64,000 nt of DNA from Rouxiella badensis (lineage in GTDB: Bacteria; Pseudomonadota; Gammaproteobacteria; Enterobacterales; Enterobacteriaceae): assembly GCF_002093665.1 (NCBI RefSeq), contig NZ_MRWE01000005.1, forward strand, positions 62,001-126,000. The letters are read 5' to 3'. A program made the position numbers and the translations under genes. Below, piece after piece: positions 38,755 through 47,687 of this stretch. The notes below the pieces were generated by a model that made no database searches, was not told the DNA's origin, and saw only the letters and a program-made list of their open reading frames with translations. How positions within the stretch are numbered: position 1 is the stretch's first letter; each line of letters opens with the position of its first letter.

Positions 38755-38799
38755 ATTACAACAATAAAACGAGACTCCAGAATCACGCGAAGCGTGGCT

Positions 38800-39138
38800 C
38801 TATTTCTGGAGCCACTGGCCGTTGATGCCGCGCACGTATTCACCCTTCCCGGCACGCGTCACCAGCTTTTGCCCGGCAAGTTTCGCTACGTCGGCGGTGC
38901 TGATCTGATTATTGGTTGCTACGTCCTGATACTGCTGCTCGCGGGCCTGATTAATGCGTTTTACCAGTGCCAGGGTTTCGGGATCCTGTTTCACCGGAGC
39001 CAGATAACCCGACAGCGTCTCCCCCACCCGTCCCTGCATTTTGGCCTGTTCGACGGTCAGCGCCAGCGCCGAACCGCAGCATAGCCAGCCGCAAAGCATC
39101 ACTATCAACGCCAGACCTTTGCCTTTTACCGATTTCAT
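38800..39138 (-). CDS. ydbL: Periplasmic protein YdbL
   Basis: A 112-residue DUF1318 protein with a signal peptide ending at ALA-LTV. The mature part has GRVGETLSGYLAPV and LVKRINQAREQQYQ. In E. coli, YdbL works with YdbH and YnbE in phospholipid transport between the membranes; it is thought to act as a chaperone that controls YnbE assembly. It is last in the ydbH-ynbE-ydbL operon. Confidence 0.94.
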   Translation of the reverse strand: MKSVKGKGLALIVMLCGWLCCGSALALTVEQAKMQGRVGETLSGYLAPVKQDPETLALVKRINQAREQQYQDVATNNQISTADVAKLAGQKLVTRAGKGEYVRGINGQWLQK

Positions 39139-39149
39139 AACCCTTGTCC

Positions 39150-39344
39150 TTAAAAAAGATCGCTCTTGTTCTTCAATAGGTCTTCGACGTCTTTATCGAC
39201 CTTGATATGAATCTCATGTTCAATCTTGACGTTCATATTGATGGTTATCGGCGCTGTGGGCGTCGCTATCTCGATGCGCGGTACGCATCCGTTGAGCAGT
39301 AGCGTCGCGAGTACTAGCGGTAAACAGGACGGTATCAGGTTCAT
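39150..39344 (-). CDS. ynbE: Outer-membrane lipoprotein YnbE
   Basis: A 64-residue lipoprotein with lipobox LLNGC. The mature part has alternating residues (ITINMNVKIEHEIHIKVDKD) suited to a single amphipathic beta strand. In E. coli YnbE connects the YdbH beta-groove to the outer membrane by strand stacking. Its ATG overlaps the ydbH stop (ATGA), implying coupled translation. Confidence 0.95.
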   Translation of the reverse strand: MNLIPSCLPLVLATLLLNGCVPRIEIATPTAPITINMNVKIEHEIHIKVDKDVEDLLKNKSDLF

Positions 39345-42031
39345 TGTTCCTTCCTCAATTCAGTATCCTTGGTCGCAGGCGCAAACTGGTTGGTGGCAGA
39401 AAGCTGCTGTTGCAACCCTTCCTGCAGGTTGTCACCAAAACGCAGGCTGCGCCAAAGCTGATAAACGTTTTCCTGGTGGGTGTAGTTCAAATCGATTTCA
39501 CGTTTCTGGTGATCGATATTATTAACCCCCTTAATCTGCGCCGCCATGGTCAGCCCCCCCAGATTGTCGAGGCTCACTTTGGCGTAAGACTTAGAGATTT
39601 CAAGGTATTGCAGCAGCTTGATGATAAGCCCGTTGGCGATATTACCCTGTGCCATTGCGGCCACAAACTGCGGATCCAGCCTCAGCGTCAGTCCGCCGTC
39701 GTTGGCTATCCAACCTTCGTGAATCAGCCATTTCGGATTATCGACGTACAGCGGCAGCTCGCCGTTAACGCGCCCGGACATAGCCAGCTGTTTTGGTTTT
39801 AGCGCGGTAAAGAGCGCGCTGAGGTCAATTTTTTGCAGCTTCAGCACGGCCGCGTCATGCTGCGGGAGACGCAACTCGGAAAGGCTAATGTGCCCCAGCA
39901 GGACGTCCATGCCAACGTGGGTAAGCTTAAGCGGTGCGCTTTCACTCCACGGATAACTGCCCTGCAGTTCGGCGGTAATGTTTTGCATCGCAAACAGGTT
40001 GTTAAGCTCGCCAATCCGCAGACTGACCGGCTGCCGGGTACCTAACCGCCACTTCTGGTCCTTGAGGCGATAAGACAGTGAGAAGTTGAGCCCGCTTAGG
40101 TCGCCGTCTTTCAGCCACATGCTGCCGTCTTTAACCACCCAGTGCCCTCCAGCGATAAATCCCTGGCCGCGCGCAGCGGAAAACGCTGACTGCGCGTAGA
40201 AGCTACCGCCTCGAAGCTTGACGTTGAGGTCTGGCGTCAGCAGCGTCTGGAAGGCGGTGAGATCCTGTTTTGGCCACCACGCCTGACCGCGCAGACGCTC
40301 GCCGTCCCAACGTCCATTAAGACGGATAGGCCCAATTGGCAGCGCCGCAAGCTGACCGTTAAGCGTTATGTTCATTGGGCTATTGCCCTTCATCGCCAGG
40401 GTGAGTGCCGCGGGGGGCAAATAGCCGCCATTTTCCAGCGAAACCTTTTGCGCCACCAGCTTAATCGCGCCTTCAAAATTCAGCGTCGTGGGCGGTTGTG
40501 TGCTGGCATAACGTTCAGGTATCGGCCTCATCCACCTTAGCGGCGTGGTCAGCGTCAGGCGAGGTGCATCGACGTTGACCAGCCCGTAATGCAGGCGATC
40601 AAAACCGGCCGATAGCTGCGTCAACGTCAGCTGATTGTCGTTCCAGCTGCCTTTACCGGCGACGTCCCACCGCCCACTCAGCGGCGGGAGATTGCCCTTA
40701 CCCCAGTAGTTAAACGCCCACTGCCCATGGTCAGGCCAGAAGCTTTGCGATTTACCGTTGAGATGCAGGTCAATGTTGCCCCAGTAACTGTCCTGCCCGC
40801 GGATAATGGCTTGCAGAGGGCCACTCACGCCCCCGGCGCTTACCTTCACCCCCGCCAGCGGCCAGCGCGCGTCCTGAAGACTTAGCGTCGCGGTCGGCTT
40901 ACCCCAGGCACGCAGCAATGCGCCGCTGTGCAACGAAATTTCAGGATTAAGCACCGAGCCGGTCAGCGTGGCGGGAAACGATGCACTGAGTGAAACCTGC
41001 GCCAGATTGGCCTGACCGGTTAACTGAAATGCAATACTACTGTCGAGCAGGCCCACGCGGCCCGGCCCCATCGTCAACACCGCGTTGGCCTTGCCGTTGT
41101 GACCTTGGGTCAATACGTTCAACCGACCGCTCAGCGTCGTTTGGTTAAGGTTGTCGCTCCAGTTGTTCAGCGTCAGGTTCACGCCACCGGACAGCGGCTG
41201 CTGCGCATACGGCCAACGCCACTGCCCGTCGCTAATCTGGATCTGCTTATTGCCCAATTGCCACGGCAAACTGAGCAGCGGCTCGGTTTCACCCTGCTCG
41301 ACAAGCCGCAGCTCGCCCCGCTGGTTCTGCCAGCTCATGCTGACGTTAAGCGGATGCGGCACCGCGGAGGTGTGCATCTGCCCATGCAGCTCACCGCTTT
41401 CCGGCAAGGTGTCAAGTGCCGCAGGCAGAGTCAGCTTGCCCGCTAACTGGATAGGCTCGTCGCTGCCCGGCGGCGTCAGGCTCAAGGTGCTAATTATCAG
41501 CTGCCGTTGGTTGTCCAGCGCAGCATCGAAGCTCAGTGCATCCCCCTGATAGCGCAGCGCCTGAGTTTGCCCGCTGTTGTCTATTAGCAGACTGCCCGCG
41601 TACTGTTGCCACGGAGTGATTGAAAGCCTGGCGATGTGCAGTTGGCCTACAGGCAACTGTTTCTGAATATCGGGCAGTGAAAGCGCCGAGTTGGAATTTT
41701 TACTGACAGGGTATTGGCTCAGGCAGGCCGTGTCGACGCTCAGGCTTCCCAGACTGAGGTTCCATCCTTTCTGCGCCTTGTCGAGCGCGATGTCCTGTGC
41801 GTCGGCAAGCACGCAGTCCTGCGCCAGATAGCGCAGGCCCGGCAGTCGCAGCTGTCCGTCTGACCAGACGGGTGCCGAGGACAAACTTAATGCCGTCCCC
41901 TGCGCCAGCCAGTGTCCAGCCAGCGATGGCAGCCACTGCGGCAGCGTTTTCCACAGCAGTACCAGCAGCAGAAGTATCGCCACCACCGCGGCCAGCAGAA
42001 TCTGTATGAGACGTTTAGGTCCTTTCCTCAT
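39341..42031 (-). CDS. ydbH: AsmA-like intermembrane phospholipid transporter YdbH
   Basis: An 896-residue protein with an N-terminal membrane anchor (residues 8-28) followed by a long run of periplasmic beta structure typical of the AsmA/TamB/YhdP group. A DUF2339-type C-terminal part ends with the YTHQENVYQLWRSLRFGDN segment seen in YdbH proteins. YdbH, YhdP and TamB together carry phospholipid to the outer membrane. It is first in the operon with ynbE and ydbL, divergent from ldhA. Confidence 0.94.
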   Translation of the reverse strand: MRKGPKRLIQILLAAVVAILLLLVLLWKTLPQWLPSLAGHWLAQGTALSLSSAPVWSDGQLRLPGLRYLAQDCVLADAQDIALDKAQKGWNLSLGSLSVDTACLSQYPVSKNSNSALSLPDIQKQLPVGQLHIARLSITPWQQYAGSLLIDNSGQTQALRYQGDALSFDAALDNQRQLIISTLSLTPPGSDEPIQLAGKLTLPAALDTLPESGELHGQMHTSAVPHPLNVSMSWQNQRGELRLVEQGETEPLLSLPWQLGNKQIQISDGQWRWPYAQQPLSGGVNLTLNNWSDNLNQTTLSGRLNVLTQGHNGKANAVLTMGPGRVGLLDSSIAFQLTGQANLAQVSLSASFPATLTGSVLNPEISLHSGALLRAWGKPTATLSLQDARWPLAGVKVSAGGVSGPLQAIIRGQDSYWGNIDLHLNGKSQSFWPDHGQWAFNYWGKGNLPPLSGRWDVAGKGSWNDNQLTLTQLSAGFDRLHYGLVNVDAPRLTLTTPLRWMRPIPERYASTQPPTTLNFEGAIKLVAQKVSLENGGYLPPAALTLAMKGNSPMNITLNGQLAALPIGPIRLNGRWDGERLRGQAWWPKQDLTAFQTLLTPDLNVKLRGGSFYAQSAFSAARGQGFIAGGHWVVKDGSMWLKDGDLSGLNFSLSYRLKDQKWRLGTRQPVSLRIGELNNLFAMQNITAELQGSYPWSESAPLKLTHVGMDVLLGHISLSELRLPQHDAAVLKLQKIDLSALFTALKPKQLAMSGRVNGELPLYVDNPKWLIHEGWIANDGGLTLRLDPQFVAAMAQGNIANGLIIKLLQYLEISKSYAKVSLDNLGGLTMAAQIKGVNNIDHQKREIDLNYTHQENVYQLWRSLRFGDNLQEGLQQQLSATNQFAPATKDTELRKEQ

Positions 42032-42173
42032 GAATTGTCCTGATATTTTCTTTACGTCTGCAAGATATCATAAAAATCACGTTACACTCGCTTACCCTTT
42101 GTTTACACGACGCCCAAATGCTAGTTTTAACTATTATTTCTCGAAAATTCCCTTACTTCTTGGAGAATCAGGT

Positions 42174-43172
42174 ATGAAACTTGCGATTTACGGCACCAAG
42201 AATTACGACAAAAAATATTTTGAGCTGGTTAATCAGCAGTACGGCGATGAGCTGGTATTTTTTGATTTTATGCTAGGTGCAGCCACGGCGAAGAACGCCG
42301 AAGGCTGCGATGCGGTCTGCATATTCGTTAATGATGACGCCAGCCGAGAGGTGCTTGCCGAACTCGCAGCACTCGGTATTAAAACACTGGCGCTGCGCTG
42401 TGCGGGCTTTAACAATGTTGATTTGGATGCCGCCAAAGAGTTGGGTATTAGCGTAGTCCGCGTGCCGGCATACTCACCGGAAGCCGTCGCCGAACACGCG
42501 GTGGGGCTGATGCTGTGCCTTAACCGACACATTCACCGCGCCTATCAGCGCACTCGTGAAGCCAACTTTTCGCTCGAAGGACTGACCGGCTTTAACATGT
42601 ATCAACGTACTGCCGGAATCATCGGCACCGGCAAAATTGGCGTTGCGGCCATGCGTATTCTGAAAGGTTTTGGCATGCAGATTCTGGCCTACGATCCCTA
42701 TCCAAGCCCGCTGGCGCTGGAACTGGGCGCGGAATATGTCGACCTGCCCACGCTGTACGCCCAATCCGACATTATCTCGCTGCATTGTCCTCTGACCGCC
42801 GACAACCATCATCTTCTCAATAAAGAGTCGTTTAGCCAGATGAAAGACGGCGTGATGATCATCAACACCAGCCGTGGCGCACTGCTCGATGCCAGCGCGG
42901 CGATTGACGCCCTGAAGCAGCAAAAAATCGGTGCACTGGGGATGGACGTCTATGAGAACGAACGTGACCTGTTCTTCGAAGACAAATCTAACGAAGTCGT
43001 GCTCGACGACGTTTTCCGCCGCCTGTCTTCCTGTCACAACGTGCTGTTTACCGGCCATCAGGCGTTCCTGACCGGCGAGGCGTTGACCAGCATTGCGGAA
43101 ACGACGCTCGGTAATCTCTCGCAAATTGCGAACGGAGAGCAATGTCCGAATCAGGTAACGGCTCAGTCCTAA
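42174..43172 (+). CDS. ldhA: Fermentative D-lactate dehydrogenase LdhA
   Basis: A 332-residue NAD-dependent enzyme beginning MKLAIYGTKNYDKKYF, like the E. coli enzyme. The Rossmann motif is GTGKIG, and the catalytic residues lie in NTSRGALLD (Arg), VYENER (Glu) and FTGHQAFLT (His). It reduces pyruvate to D-lactate during fermentation. The frame is open back to 42006, but GGAG and homology fix the start at 42174. hslJ follows, as in E. coli. Confidence 0.96.
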   Translation: MKLAIYGTKNYDKKYFELVNQQYGDELVFFDFMLGAATAKNAEGCDAVCIFVNDDASREVLAELAALGIKTLALRCAGFNNVDLDAAKELGISVVRVPAYSPEAVAEHAVGLMLCLNRHIHRAYQRTREANFSLEGLTGFNMYQRTAGIIGTGKIGVAAMRILKGFGMQILAYDPYPSPLALELGAEYVDLPTLYAQSDIISLHCPLTADNHHLLNKESFSQMKDGVMIINTSRGALLDASAAIDALKQQKIGALGMDVYENERDLFFEDKSNEVVLDDVFRRLSSCHNVLFTGHQAFLTGEALTSIAETTLGNLSQIANGEQCPNQVTAQS

Positions 43173-43303
43173 TCAGAACAATAGTGAGATTTTTAGGTCT
43201 CTTTTCGATATAATGATGACGTTAAAAAGCGCTTAATAAGTTTAAAGCGCTGCCATTTCGACGAAATGAATGGAAATCAACTCAGGTTTCTTCAGGAGAG
43301 AAG

Positions 43304-43723
43304 ATGAATAAAAAACTGATTTTAGGCAGCCTGCTGGCCGCCGTTGCGCTCAGTGGCTGCAGCTATCCCCACCAGGAAAAACTCACCCCCGAACGCCTGC
43401 AACAGCACCCTTATGAACTCGTCAGCATTGACGGCGCACCGATAGCCAGTCAGAGCAGCCGTAGACCGACTCTCGAATTCAGCGAAAAGATGCACGTCTC
43501 AGGCGCTATGTGTAACCGCTTTATGGGACAAGGACAGCTCGACAACGATCGACTCTTCGTCAGGCAAATGGCCTCAACGCGCATGCTTTGCGCCGACAGC
43601 CAACTCAACGTCGGCGACCGGCTCATCGCCGAGATGCTACAGAATGGCGCGAAAGTCTCCCTGCACGGCAAACAGCTCATACTCCGCGAAGGCGAACACG
43701 AGCTGGTCTATCGCGCCAAATAG
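43304..43723 (+). CDS. hslJ: Heat-inducible lipoprotein HslJ
   Basis: A 139-residue lipoprotein (lipobox ALSGC) with the META/HslJ domain: LEFSEKMHVSGAMCNRFMGQGQL and the MASTRMLC segment with its paired cysteines. HslJ has been linked to novobiocin resistance and heat induction in E. coli. The gene follows ldhA with 131 bases between; that gap contains a palindrome with arms AGCGCTT/AAAGCGCT that may end ldhA transcription. Confidence 0.94.
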   Translation: MNKKLILGSLLAAVALSGCSYPHQEKLTPERLQQHPYELVSIDGAPIASQSSRRPTLEFSEKMHVSGAMCNRFMGQGQLDNDRLFVRQMASTRMLCADSQLNVGDRLIAEMLQNGAKVSLHGKQLILREGEHELVYRAK

Positions 43724-43740
43724 CGTTAGGGCAAGACAGT

Positions 43741-43990
43741 ATTACTCACCGCCATTAGTGTTGTGGCAAGGCGGCCACAGAGTGAGTCCCGATGAGCTGA
43801 CACACGTCAGTGATTTGGGTGAGCGAAGACAGCCAACGCAGCCACAGCGCTGGGGCGAAGAGGCATTCCTCACAGCCATTAGTGTTGTGGCAAGGCGGCC
43901 ACAGAGTGAGTCCCGATGAGCTGACACACGTCAGTGATTCGGGTGAGCGAAGACAGCCAACGCAGCCACAGCGCTAAGGGCGAAGAGGAA
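43741..43990. repeat. Tandem pair of ~124-bp intergenic repeats
   Basis: Unit 1 (43741-43864) and unit 2 (43865-43990) are about 96 percent identical by eye. Each contains a hairpin, CCCGA-TGA-GCTGAC then ACAC then GTCAGT-GAT-TCGGG, and a GAGCGAAGACAGCCAACGCA segment. I associate similar elements with intergenic regions of Serratia, Pectobacterium and Dickeya. They fill the gap between hslJ and the DUF333 gene and may act as mRNA 3' hairpins. Confidence 0.9.
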
Positions 43991-43992
43991 TT

Positions 43993-44268
43993 TTAGGTAC
44001 AGGCACCGCTCATCACAGCCGACTCCCCGCATCGACGACCATTAGACATCTGGCACATGCCTACTGAGGTACCGTCGAGTTGGCGTGCGAGCTGTAGCGT
44101 GCCTCCGGCCATTGAACAGGCTGCTGCGGCAGGGCTGTTACTCAGGTTACGATGGGCAATATTGAAGCTGTTACCCTGCTGTTGAACTTCCGCACTTTCT
44201 TTATTGCTGCTGCAGGCAGCTAAAACCAATGTGGCGCCAGCCAGTAGAAATCGTAACCCTGTTTTCAT
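43993..44268 (-). CDS. DUF333-containing small lipoprotein
   Basis: A 91-residue lipoprotein with lipobox VLAAC. The mature part contains the DUF333 pattern: PAAAACSMAGGTLQL, then DGTSVGMCQMSNGRRCGESA with conserved cysteines, then a final GAC. Members such as YoaF and the hemolysin-inhibitor-like lipoproteins have no firm function. It is convergent with hslJ across the repeat pair. Confidence 0.87.
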   Translation of the reverse strand: MKTGLRFLLAGATLVLAACSSNKESAEVQQQGNSFNIAHRNLSNSPAAAACSMAGGTLQLARQLDGTSVGMCQMSNGRRCGESAVMSGACT

Positions 44269-44518
44269 GCACCCTGCTCCTGGATGATTATTTCGTTAAA
44301 TTTAACGAGAGTCATCATAGCCGAGCTTTTCTGCTAACGTCGAGTCCTGAAAAGAAGTAAATAGCCACTTTTCTTAAAAATTTATATCCAGAAACAGATT
44401 ATTTCCGTTTGTTATTTATTCTGCTCATAGAGTGGACGCTTATTAACCCGAAATTCTTCTTAAATCACAAAAAATTCGCCCTTGGGATGAAATAATATAA
44501 AAAAGGAGGAAGTCTTTT

Positions 44519-45175
44519 ATGCTGACAGATTTTTTAATCAGAATTGCCGTTGCCGGTGTCCTTGGAGGACTTATCGGTATTGAAAGACAGCTGCGTGCAA
44601 AAGAAGCCGGTTTACGTACCCATATTTTGGTCGGCATCGGCAGTGCGATGTTTATGATCGTCTCGAAATATGGCTTTGAAGATATTCTTAATCAGAGCCA
44701 CGTCAGTTTTGACCCCAGTCGTGTTGCCGCGCAGGTGGTCAGCGGCATGGGTTTCTTGGGTGCCGGTACCATCATTATTCAAAAACAAATCGTCAAGGGA
44801 CTGACCACCGCCGCCGGGCTTTGGGTGACCGCGGCAATTGGTTTGGTCATTGGTAGCGGACTGTATGAGATTGGGGTCTATGGCACCGTATTAACGCTGC
44901 TGGTTCTTGAGGTATTTCGTCAAATCAGCAACCGTTTAATTGGTCATCATCATCTGATCGAAGTCCGCCTGAGACCACAAAGCGTCCCTCAGGTATTAAT
45001 TGCACTACAGAAAATGCGTATCCGTCCCGGCCATATAAAAGTCAGCCAAAAGGATGACGATGAAGATAAATGTGAGCTTGTTATGGACGTCGTATTATCG
45101 CCGCGTCAGAAAATTGAAGCCCTCTATGAGGCCATAATGTCGGTAGACGGTATTAAGCGGGTAGACGTTAATTAA
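44519..45175 (+). CDS. MgtC/SapB-family inner membrane protein
   Basis: A 218-residue protein. The N-terminal membrane domain has GGLIGIERQLRAKEAGLRTH and SGMGFLGAGTIIIQ, the MgtC family signatures. A C-terminal ACT-like cytoplasmic domain follows (RIRPGHIKVSQ...VDGIKRVDV). MgtC itself inhibits the ATP synthase and helps survival at low magnesium, but many SapB-group members have other or unknown roles. A strong AAAGGAGGAAG precedes the start. I saw no clear PhoP box. Confidence 0.88.
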   Translation: MLTDFLIRIAVAGVLGGLIGIERQLRAKEAGLRTHILVGIGSAMFMIVSKYGFEDILNQSHVSFDPSRVAAQVVSGMGFLGAGTIIIQKQIVKGLTTAAGLWVTAAIGLVIGSGLYEIGVYGTVLTLLVLEVFRQISNRLIGHHHLIEVRLRPQSVPQVLIALQKMRIRPGHIKVSQKDDDEDKCELVMDVVLSPRQKIEALYEAIMSVDGIKRVDVN

Positions 45176-45352
45176 GGCGCACAGAATCACCATAACGCAT
45201 TGAATTGCAAATGCAAAATTTGAATAACTAATCCCAATCTATCTATATGCGGCAAAGATTTGCCGCATGATAAGCTTTCCCCCTCTCTTTATAGTCGTTA
45301 TTTCCAACATGGCAATAAAAGCTGCAACAGTAATGTTTGGGGAAGGTGAAGT

Positions 45353-46051
45353 GTGCCCGCTTGGTTTTCTTTAGCTGTAGATTCTTTTTGGCCCATGCTT
45401 TATGCAGGGCTGACATTTACCATTCCACTGACGCTGATAGCGTTTGCTTTGGGATTAACGCTGGGTTTTATTGTGGCATTAATTCGCCTTTATGGCCCCG
45501 CGCCACTGCGAAGTTTCGTCCGCTTTTATGTCTGGCTTATTCGCGGTACTCCTCTCCTGGTGCAGCTTTTCCTGATATTTTACGCCCTGCCGAGCGCAGG
45601 AATTACTCTCGACGCTTTTCCGGCGGCGGTGATAGGCTTTACCCTGAATATCGGTGCTTATACTTCTGAGGTGATTCGAGCCACTCTATTATCGGTGCCA
45701 AAGGGGCAATGGGAAGCGGCCCATTCCATTAGCATGAGCTGGTCCCAGTCTTTGCGCCGGATTATTCTGCCGCAGGCCGCTCGCGTCGCCGTCCCACCGC
45801 TGTCGAATACCTTTATTTCATTAGTCAAAGACACCTCCCTGGCCTCGGTGATTACCGTGCCAGAGCTGTTTCTGGCGGCGCAAAGAATTGCCGCCGTAAC
45901 CTATCAGCCCCTCATTCTTTATACCGAAGCGGCCATCATCTATTTACTGATCAGCTCCGTTTTATCCGCATTACAGAGCCGTCTGGAAATCAGACTGGCC
46001 AGAAATACCGCAGTAAAGGAAAACTTTAATGATAACGCTATCCGGAGTTGA
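45353..46051 (+). CDS. Polar amino-acid ABC transporter permease, cystine (YecS/TcyL) type
   Basis: A 232-residue HisM-type permease with the EAA loop QWEAAHSISMSWSQSLRRIILPQA, which contacts the ATPase. IRGTPLLVQLFLIFYALP is also close to the E. coli cystine permease YecS. The GTG start at 45353 follows GGAAGG. It opens a five-gene operon (permease, ATPase, binding protein, second binding protein, C-S lyase) and overlaps the ATPase gene by 23 bases. The substrate is inferred from this context. Confidence 0.87.
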   Translation: MPAWFSLAVDSFWPMLYAGLTFTIPLTLIAFALGLTLGFIVALIRLYGPAPLRSFVRFYVWLIRGTPLLVQLFLIFYALPSAGITLDAFPAAVIGFTLNIGAYTSEVIRATLLSVPKGQWEAAHSISMSWSQSLRRIILPQAARVAVPPLSNTFISLVKDTSLASVITVPELFLAAQRIAAVTYQPLILYTEAAIIYLLISSVLSALQSRLEIRLARNTAVKENFNDNAIRS

Positions 46052-46796
46052 GAAAAGTTTTGGACTAAATAAAGTCCTGAACGACATAGCGCTGACGCTC
46101 GAAGAAGGCAGCGTAACTGCACTGATCGGGCCTTCAGGCAGCGGCAAAAGTACCTTATTACGCTGCATTAATTTATTGGAAATTCCTCAGGCCGGGCAAT
46201 TAAAGATTGGGAATGAAGAAATACGTTTTTCCCCAAAGATGCGCATCGGCAAACGAGATATTCGCCGAATAAGCCAGCAAACCGGCATGGTATTCCAAAA
46301 TTTTCAATTATTCCCTCATCTGACCGTACTCGAAAATATCACCGAGGGATTGGTCGTAGTGCATAAATGGCCGTTGGATCGGGCGATAAAACGTGCCGAA
46401 GCGCTGTTGGCCAAGGTAGGTATGCAGCATAAGCGTGACGCCTGGCCTGCCACACTCTCCGGTGGACAGCAGCAGCGCGTCGCCATTGCACGCGCTCTGG
46501 CCCCTTCGCCCAAGGTGCTGCTTTGTGATGAACCGACCTCAGCGCTGGACCCTGAGCTGTCGCTTGAGGTGGTCGCGGTATTAAAGCAGCTGGCACAGGA
46601 AGGGACCACCATGCTGATGGCCACTCACGACCTGCGCCTGGCGGCGAATATCGCTAATAACGTCGTCTTTCTTGAGGCGGGTGAAATTGTTGAAAGCGGT
46701 ACCTCAGAGGCTATTTTCACTCAGGCCAGGAAAGCACGAACAAAGACCTATATTTCAACGTTAACCAATACCCTTCCCGATTCATGGGAAATCTAA
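46029..46796 (+). CDS. Polar amino-acid ABC transporter ATPase
   Basis: A 255-residue ABC ATPase: Walker A GPSGSGKST (34-42), Q-loop FQNFQLFPH, signature LSGGQQQR, Walker B LLCDEPTSALD, and H-switch TH in MATHDLRLA. It powers the permease encoded just upstream. Its closest kinds are the cystine and glutamine transporter ATPases. It is followed by the binding-protein gene after 39 bases. Confidence 0.92.
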   Translation: MITLSGVEKSFGLNKVLNDIALTLEEGSVTALIGPSGSGKSTLLRCINLLEIPQAGQLKIGNEEIRFSPKMRIGKRDIRRISQQTGMVFQNFQLFPHLTVLENITEGLVVVHKWPLDRAIKRAEALLAKVGMQHKRDAWPATLSGGQQQRVAIARALAPSPKVLLCDEPTSALDPELSLEVVAVLKQLAQEGTTMLMATHDLRLAANIANNVVFLEAGEIVESGTSEAIFTQARKARTKTYISTLTNTLPDSWEI

Positions 46797-46835
46797 AACA
46801 AAAAAATCAATACTAATAATCTTAAGGAGTTACTG

Positions 46836-47609
46836 ATGAAAGTAATAGCGACGGCATTATTGGCCACGGCACTGCAATTTAGCGTTTCTCACGTTGCTTT
46901 TGCCGAATCAGATTTGGCAAAAATTCACTCGGCAGGCGTGATCAAATTTGGTACGGAAGGCACCTATCCCCCGTTTACCTATCACAACACCTCGGGTGAG
47001 CTTGTCGGCTTTGACGTTGATATCGCACGGGAAGTTTCTAAGCGTATTGGTGTTAAAGCGGAGTTTGTCGAAGGGAAATGGGACGGGCTGATTGCGGGCC
47101 TCGACGCCAAACGCTATGACGCGGTGATTAACGAAGTGTCCATCACACCAGAGCGTCAGGCAAAGTACGATTTCTCTGACCCGTATATTGCGTCAAAAGC
47201 GGTACTGATCGTGCGCAGCAACAACAACACCATCAAGTCATTTGCCGACCTGAAAGGCAAGAAATCGGCGCACACCTTGACCAGCAACTATGCACAACTG
47301 GCGCGTAAATACGGTGCGGAGATTGTCGGTACTGACGGTTTCGACCAGTCCGTCTCTCTTGTTGCACAGGGCCGCGCGGATGCCACTATCAACGACAATC
47401 TGTCGTATCTCGACTTCAAAAAACATAAACCTGACGCGCCGGTCAAGATTGTTGCTACCGAGTCAAACGCCGAGCAGGAAGGCGTGCTTATCAGAAAAGA
47501 CAACCCGGATTTACAGCAGGCAATCAACAAAGCATTGGCTGAAATAAAATCCGACGGCACTTATCAGCGCATTTCTAATCAATATTTTGGTGCTGACGTT
47601 TCCAAATAA
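46836..47609 (+). CDS. Periplasmic amino-acid-binding protein, cystine (FliY/TcyJ) type
   Basis: A 257-residue family-3 binding protein. The signal peptide ends at AFA-ESD. Ligand and fold segments are GTEGTYPPFTYHNTSGELVGFDVDIAREV, KWDGLIAGLDAKRYDAVINEV and ADATINDNLSYLDFKK. It delivers a polar amino acid, probably cystine or a related thioether, to the transporter encoded upstream. A stable hairpin follows. Confidence 0.9.
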   Translation: MKVIATALLATALQFSVSHVAFAESDLAKIHSAGVIKFGTEGTYPPFTYHNTSGELVGFDVDIAREVSKRIGVKAEFVEGKWDGLIAGLDAKRYDAVINEVSITPERQAKYDFSDPYIASKAVLIVRSNNNTIKSFADLKGKKSAHTLTSNYAQLARKYGAEIVGTDGFDQSVSLVAQGRADATINDNLSYLDFKKHKPDAPVKIVATESNAEQEGVLIRKDNPDLQQAINKALAEIKSDGTYQRISNQYFGADVSK

Positions 47610-47611
47610 TC

Positions 47612-47650
47612 ACGTCGTTCCGCAGTGGCATGACTGCCGCTGCGGAGACG
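47612..47650 (+). promoter_or_regulatory. Intercistronic hairpin in the sulfur amino-acid operon
   Basis: TCCGCAGTGGCA (47619-47630) pairs with TGCCGCTGCGGA (47635-47646) around TGAC, with one G-U pair. Outer CGTC/GACG bases can extend it. No T-tract follows, so it looks like an mRNA stability element that raises the level of binding protein over the genes downstream, as in malE-malF. Confidence 0.6.
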
Positions 47651-47687
47651 TCTTTCCGCCTTCTCCCGCGATTTTACAGGTCAGAAC

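Noticed and set aside
42006-42173. Upstream in-frame extension of ldhA
   Set aside because: It overlaps the ydbH start region; homology and GGAG place the start at 42174.
44269-44518. Possible magnesium-responsive leader before the MgtC-family gene
   Set aside because: The gap is AT-rich but I found no mgtA-like leader ORF, PhoP box or convincing alternative hairpins.
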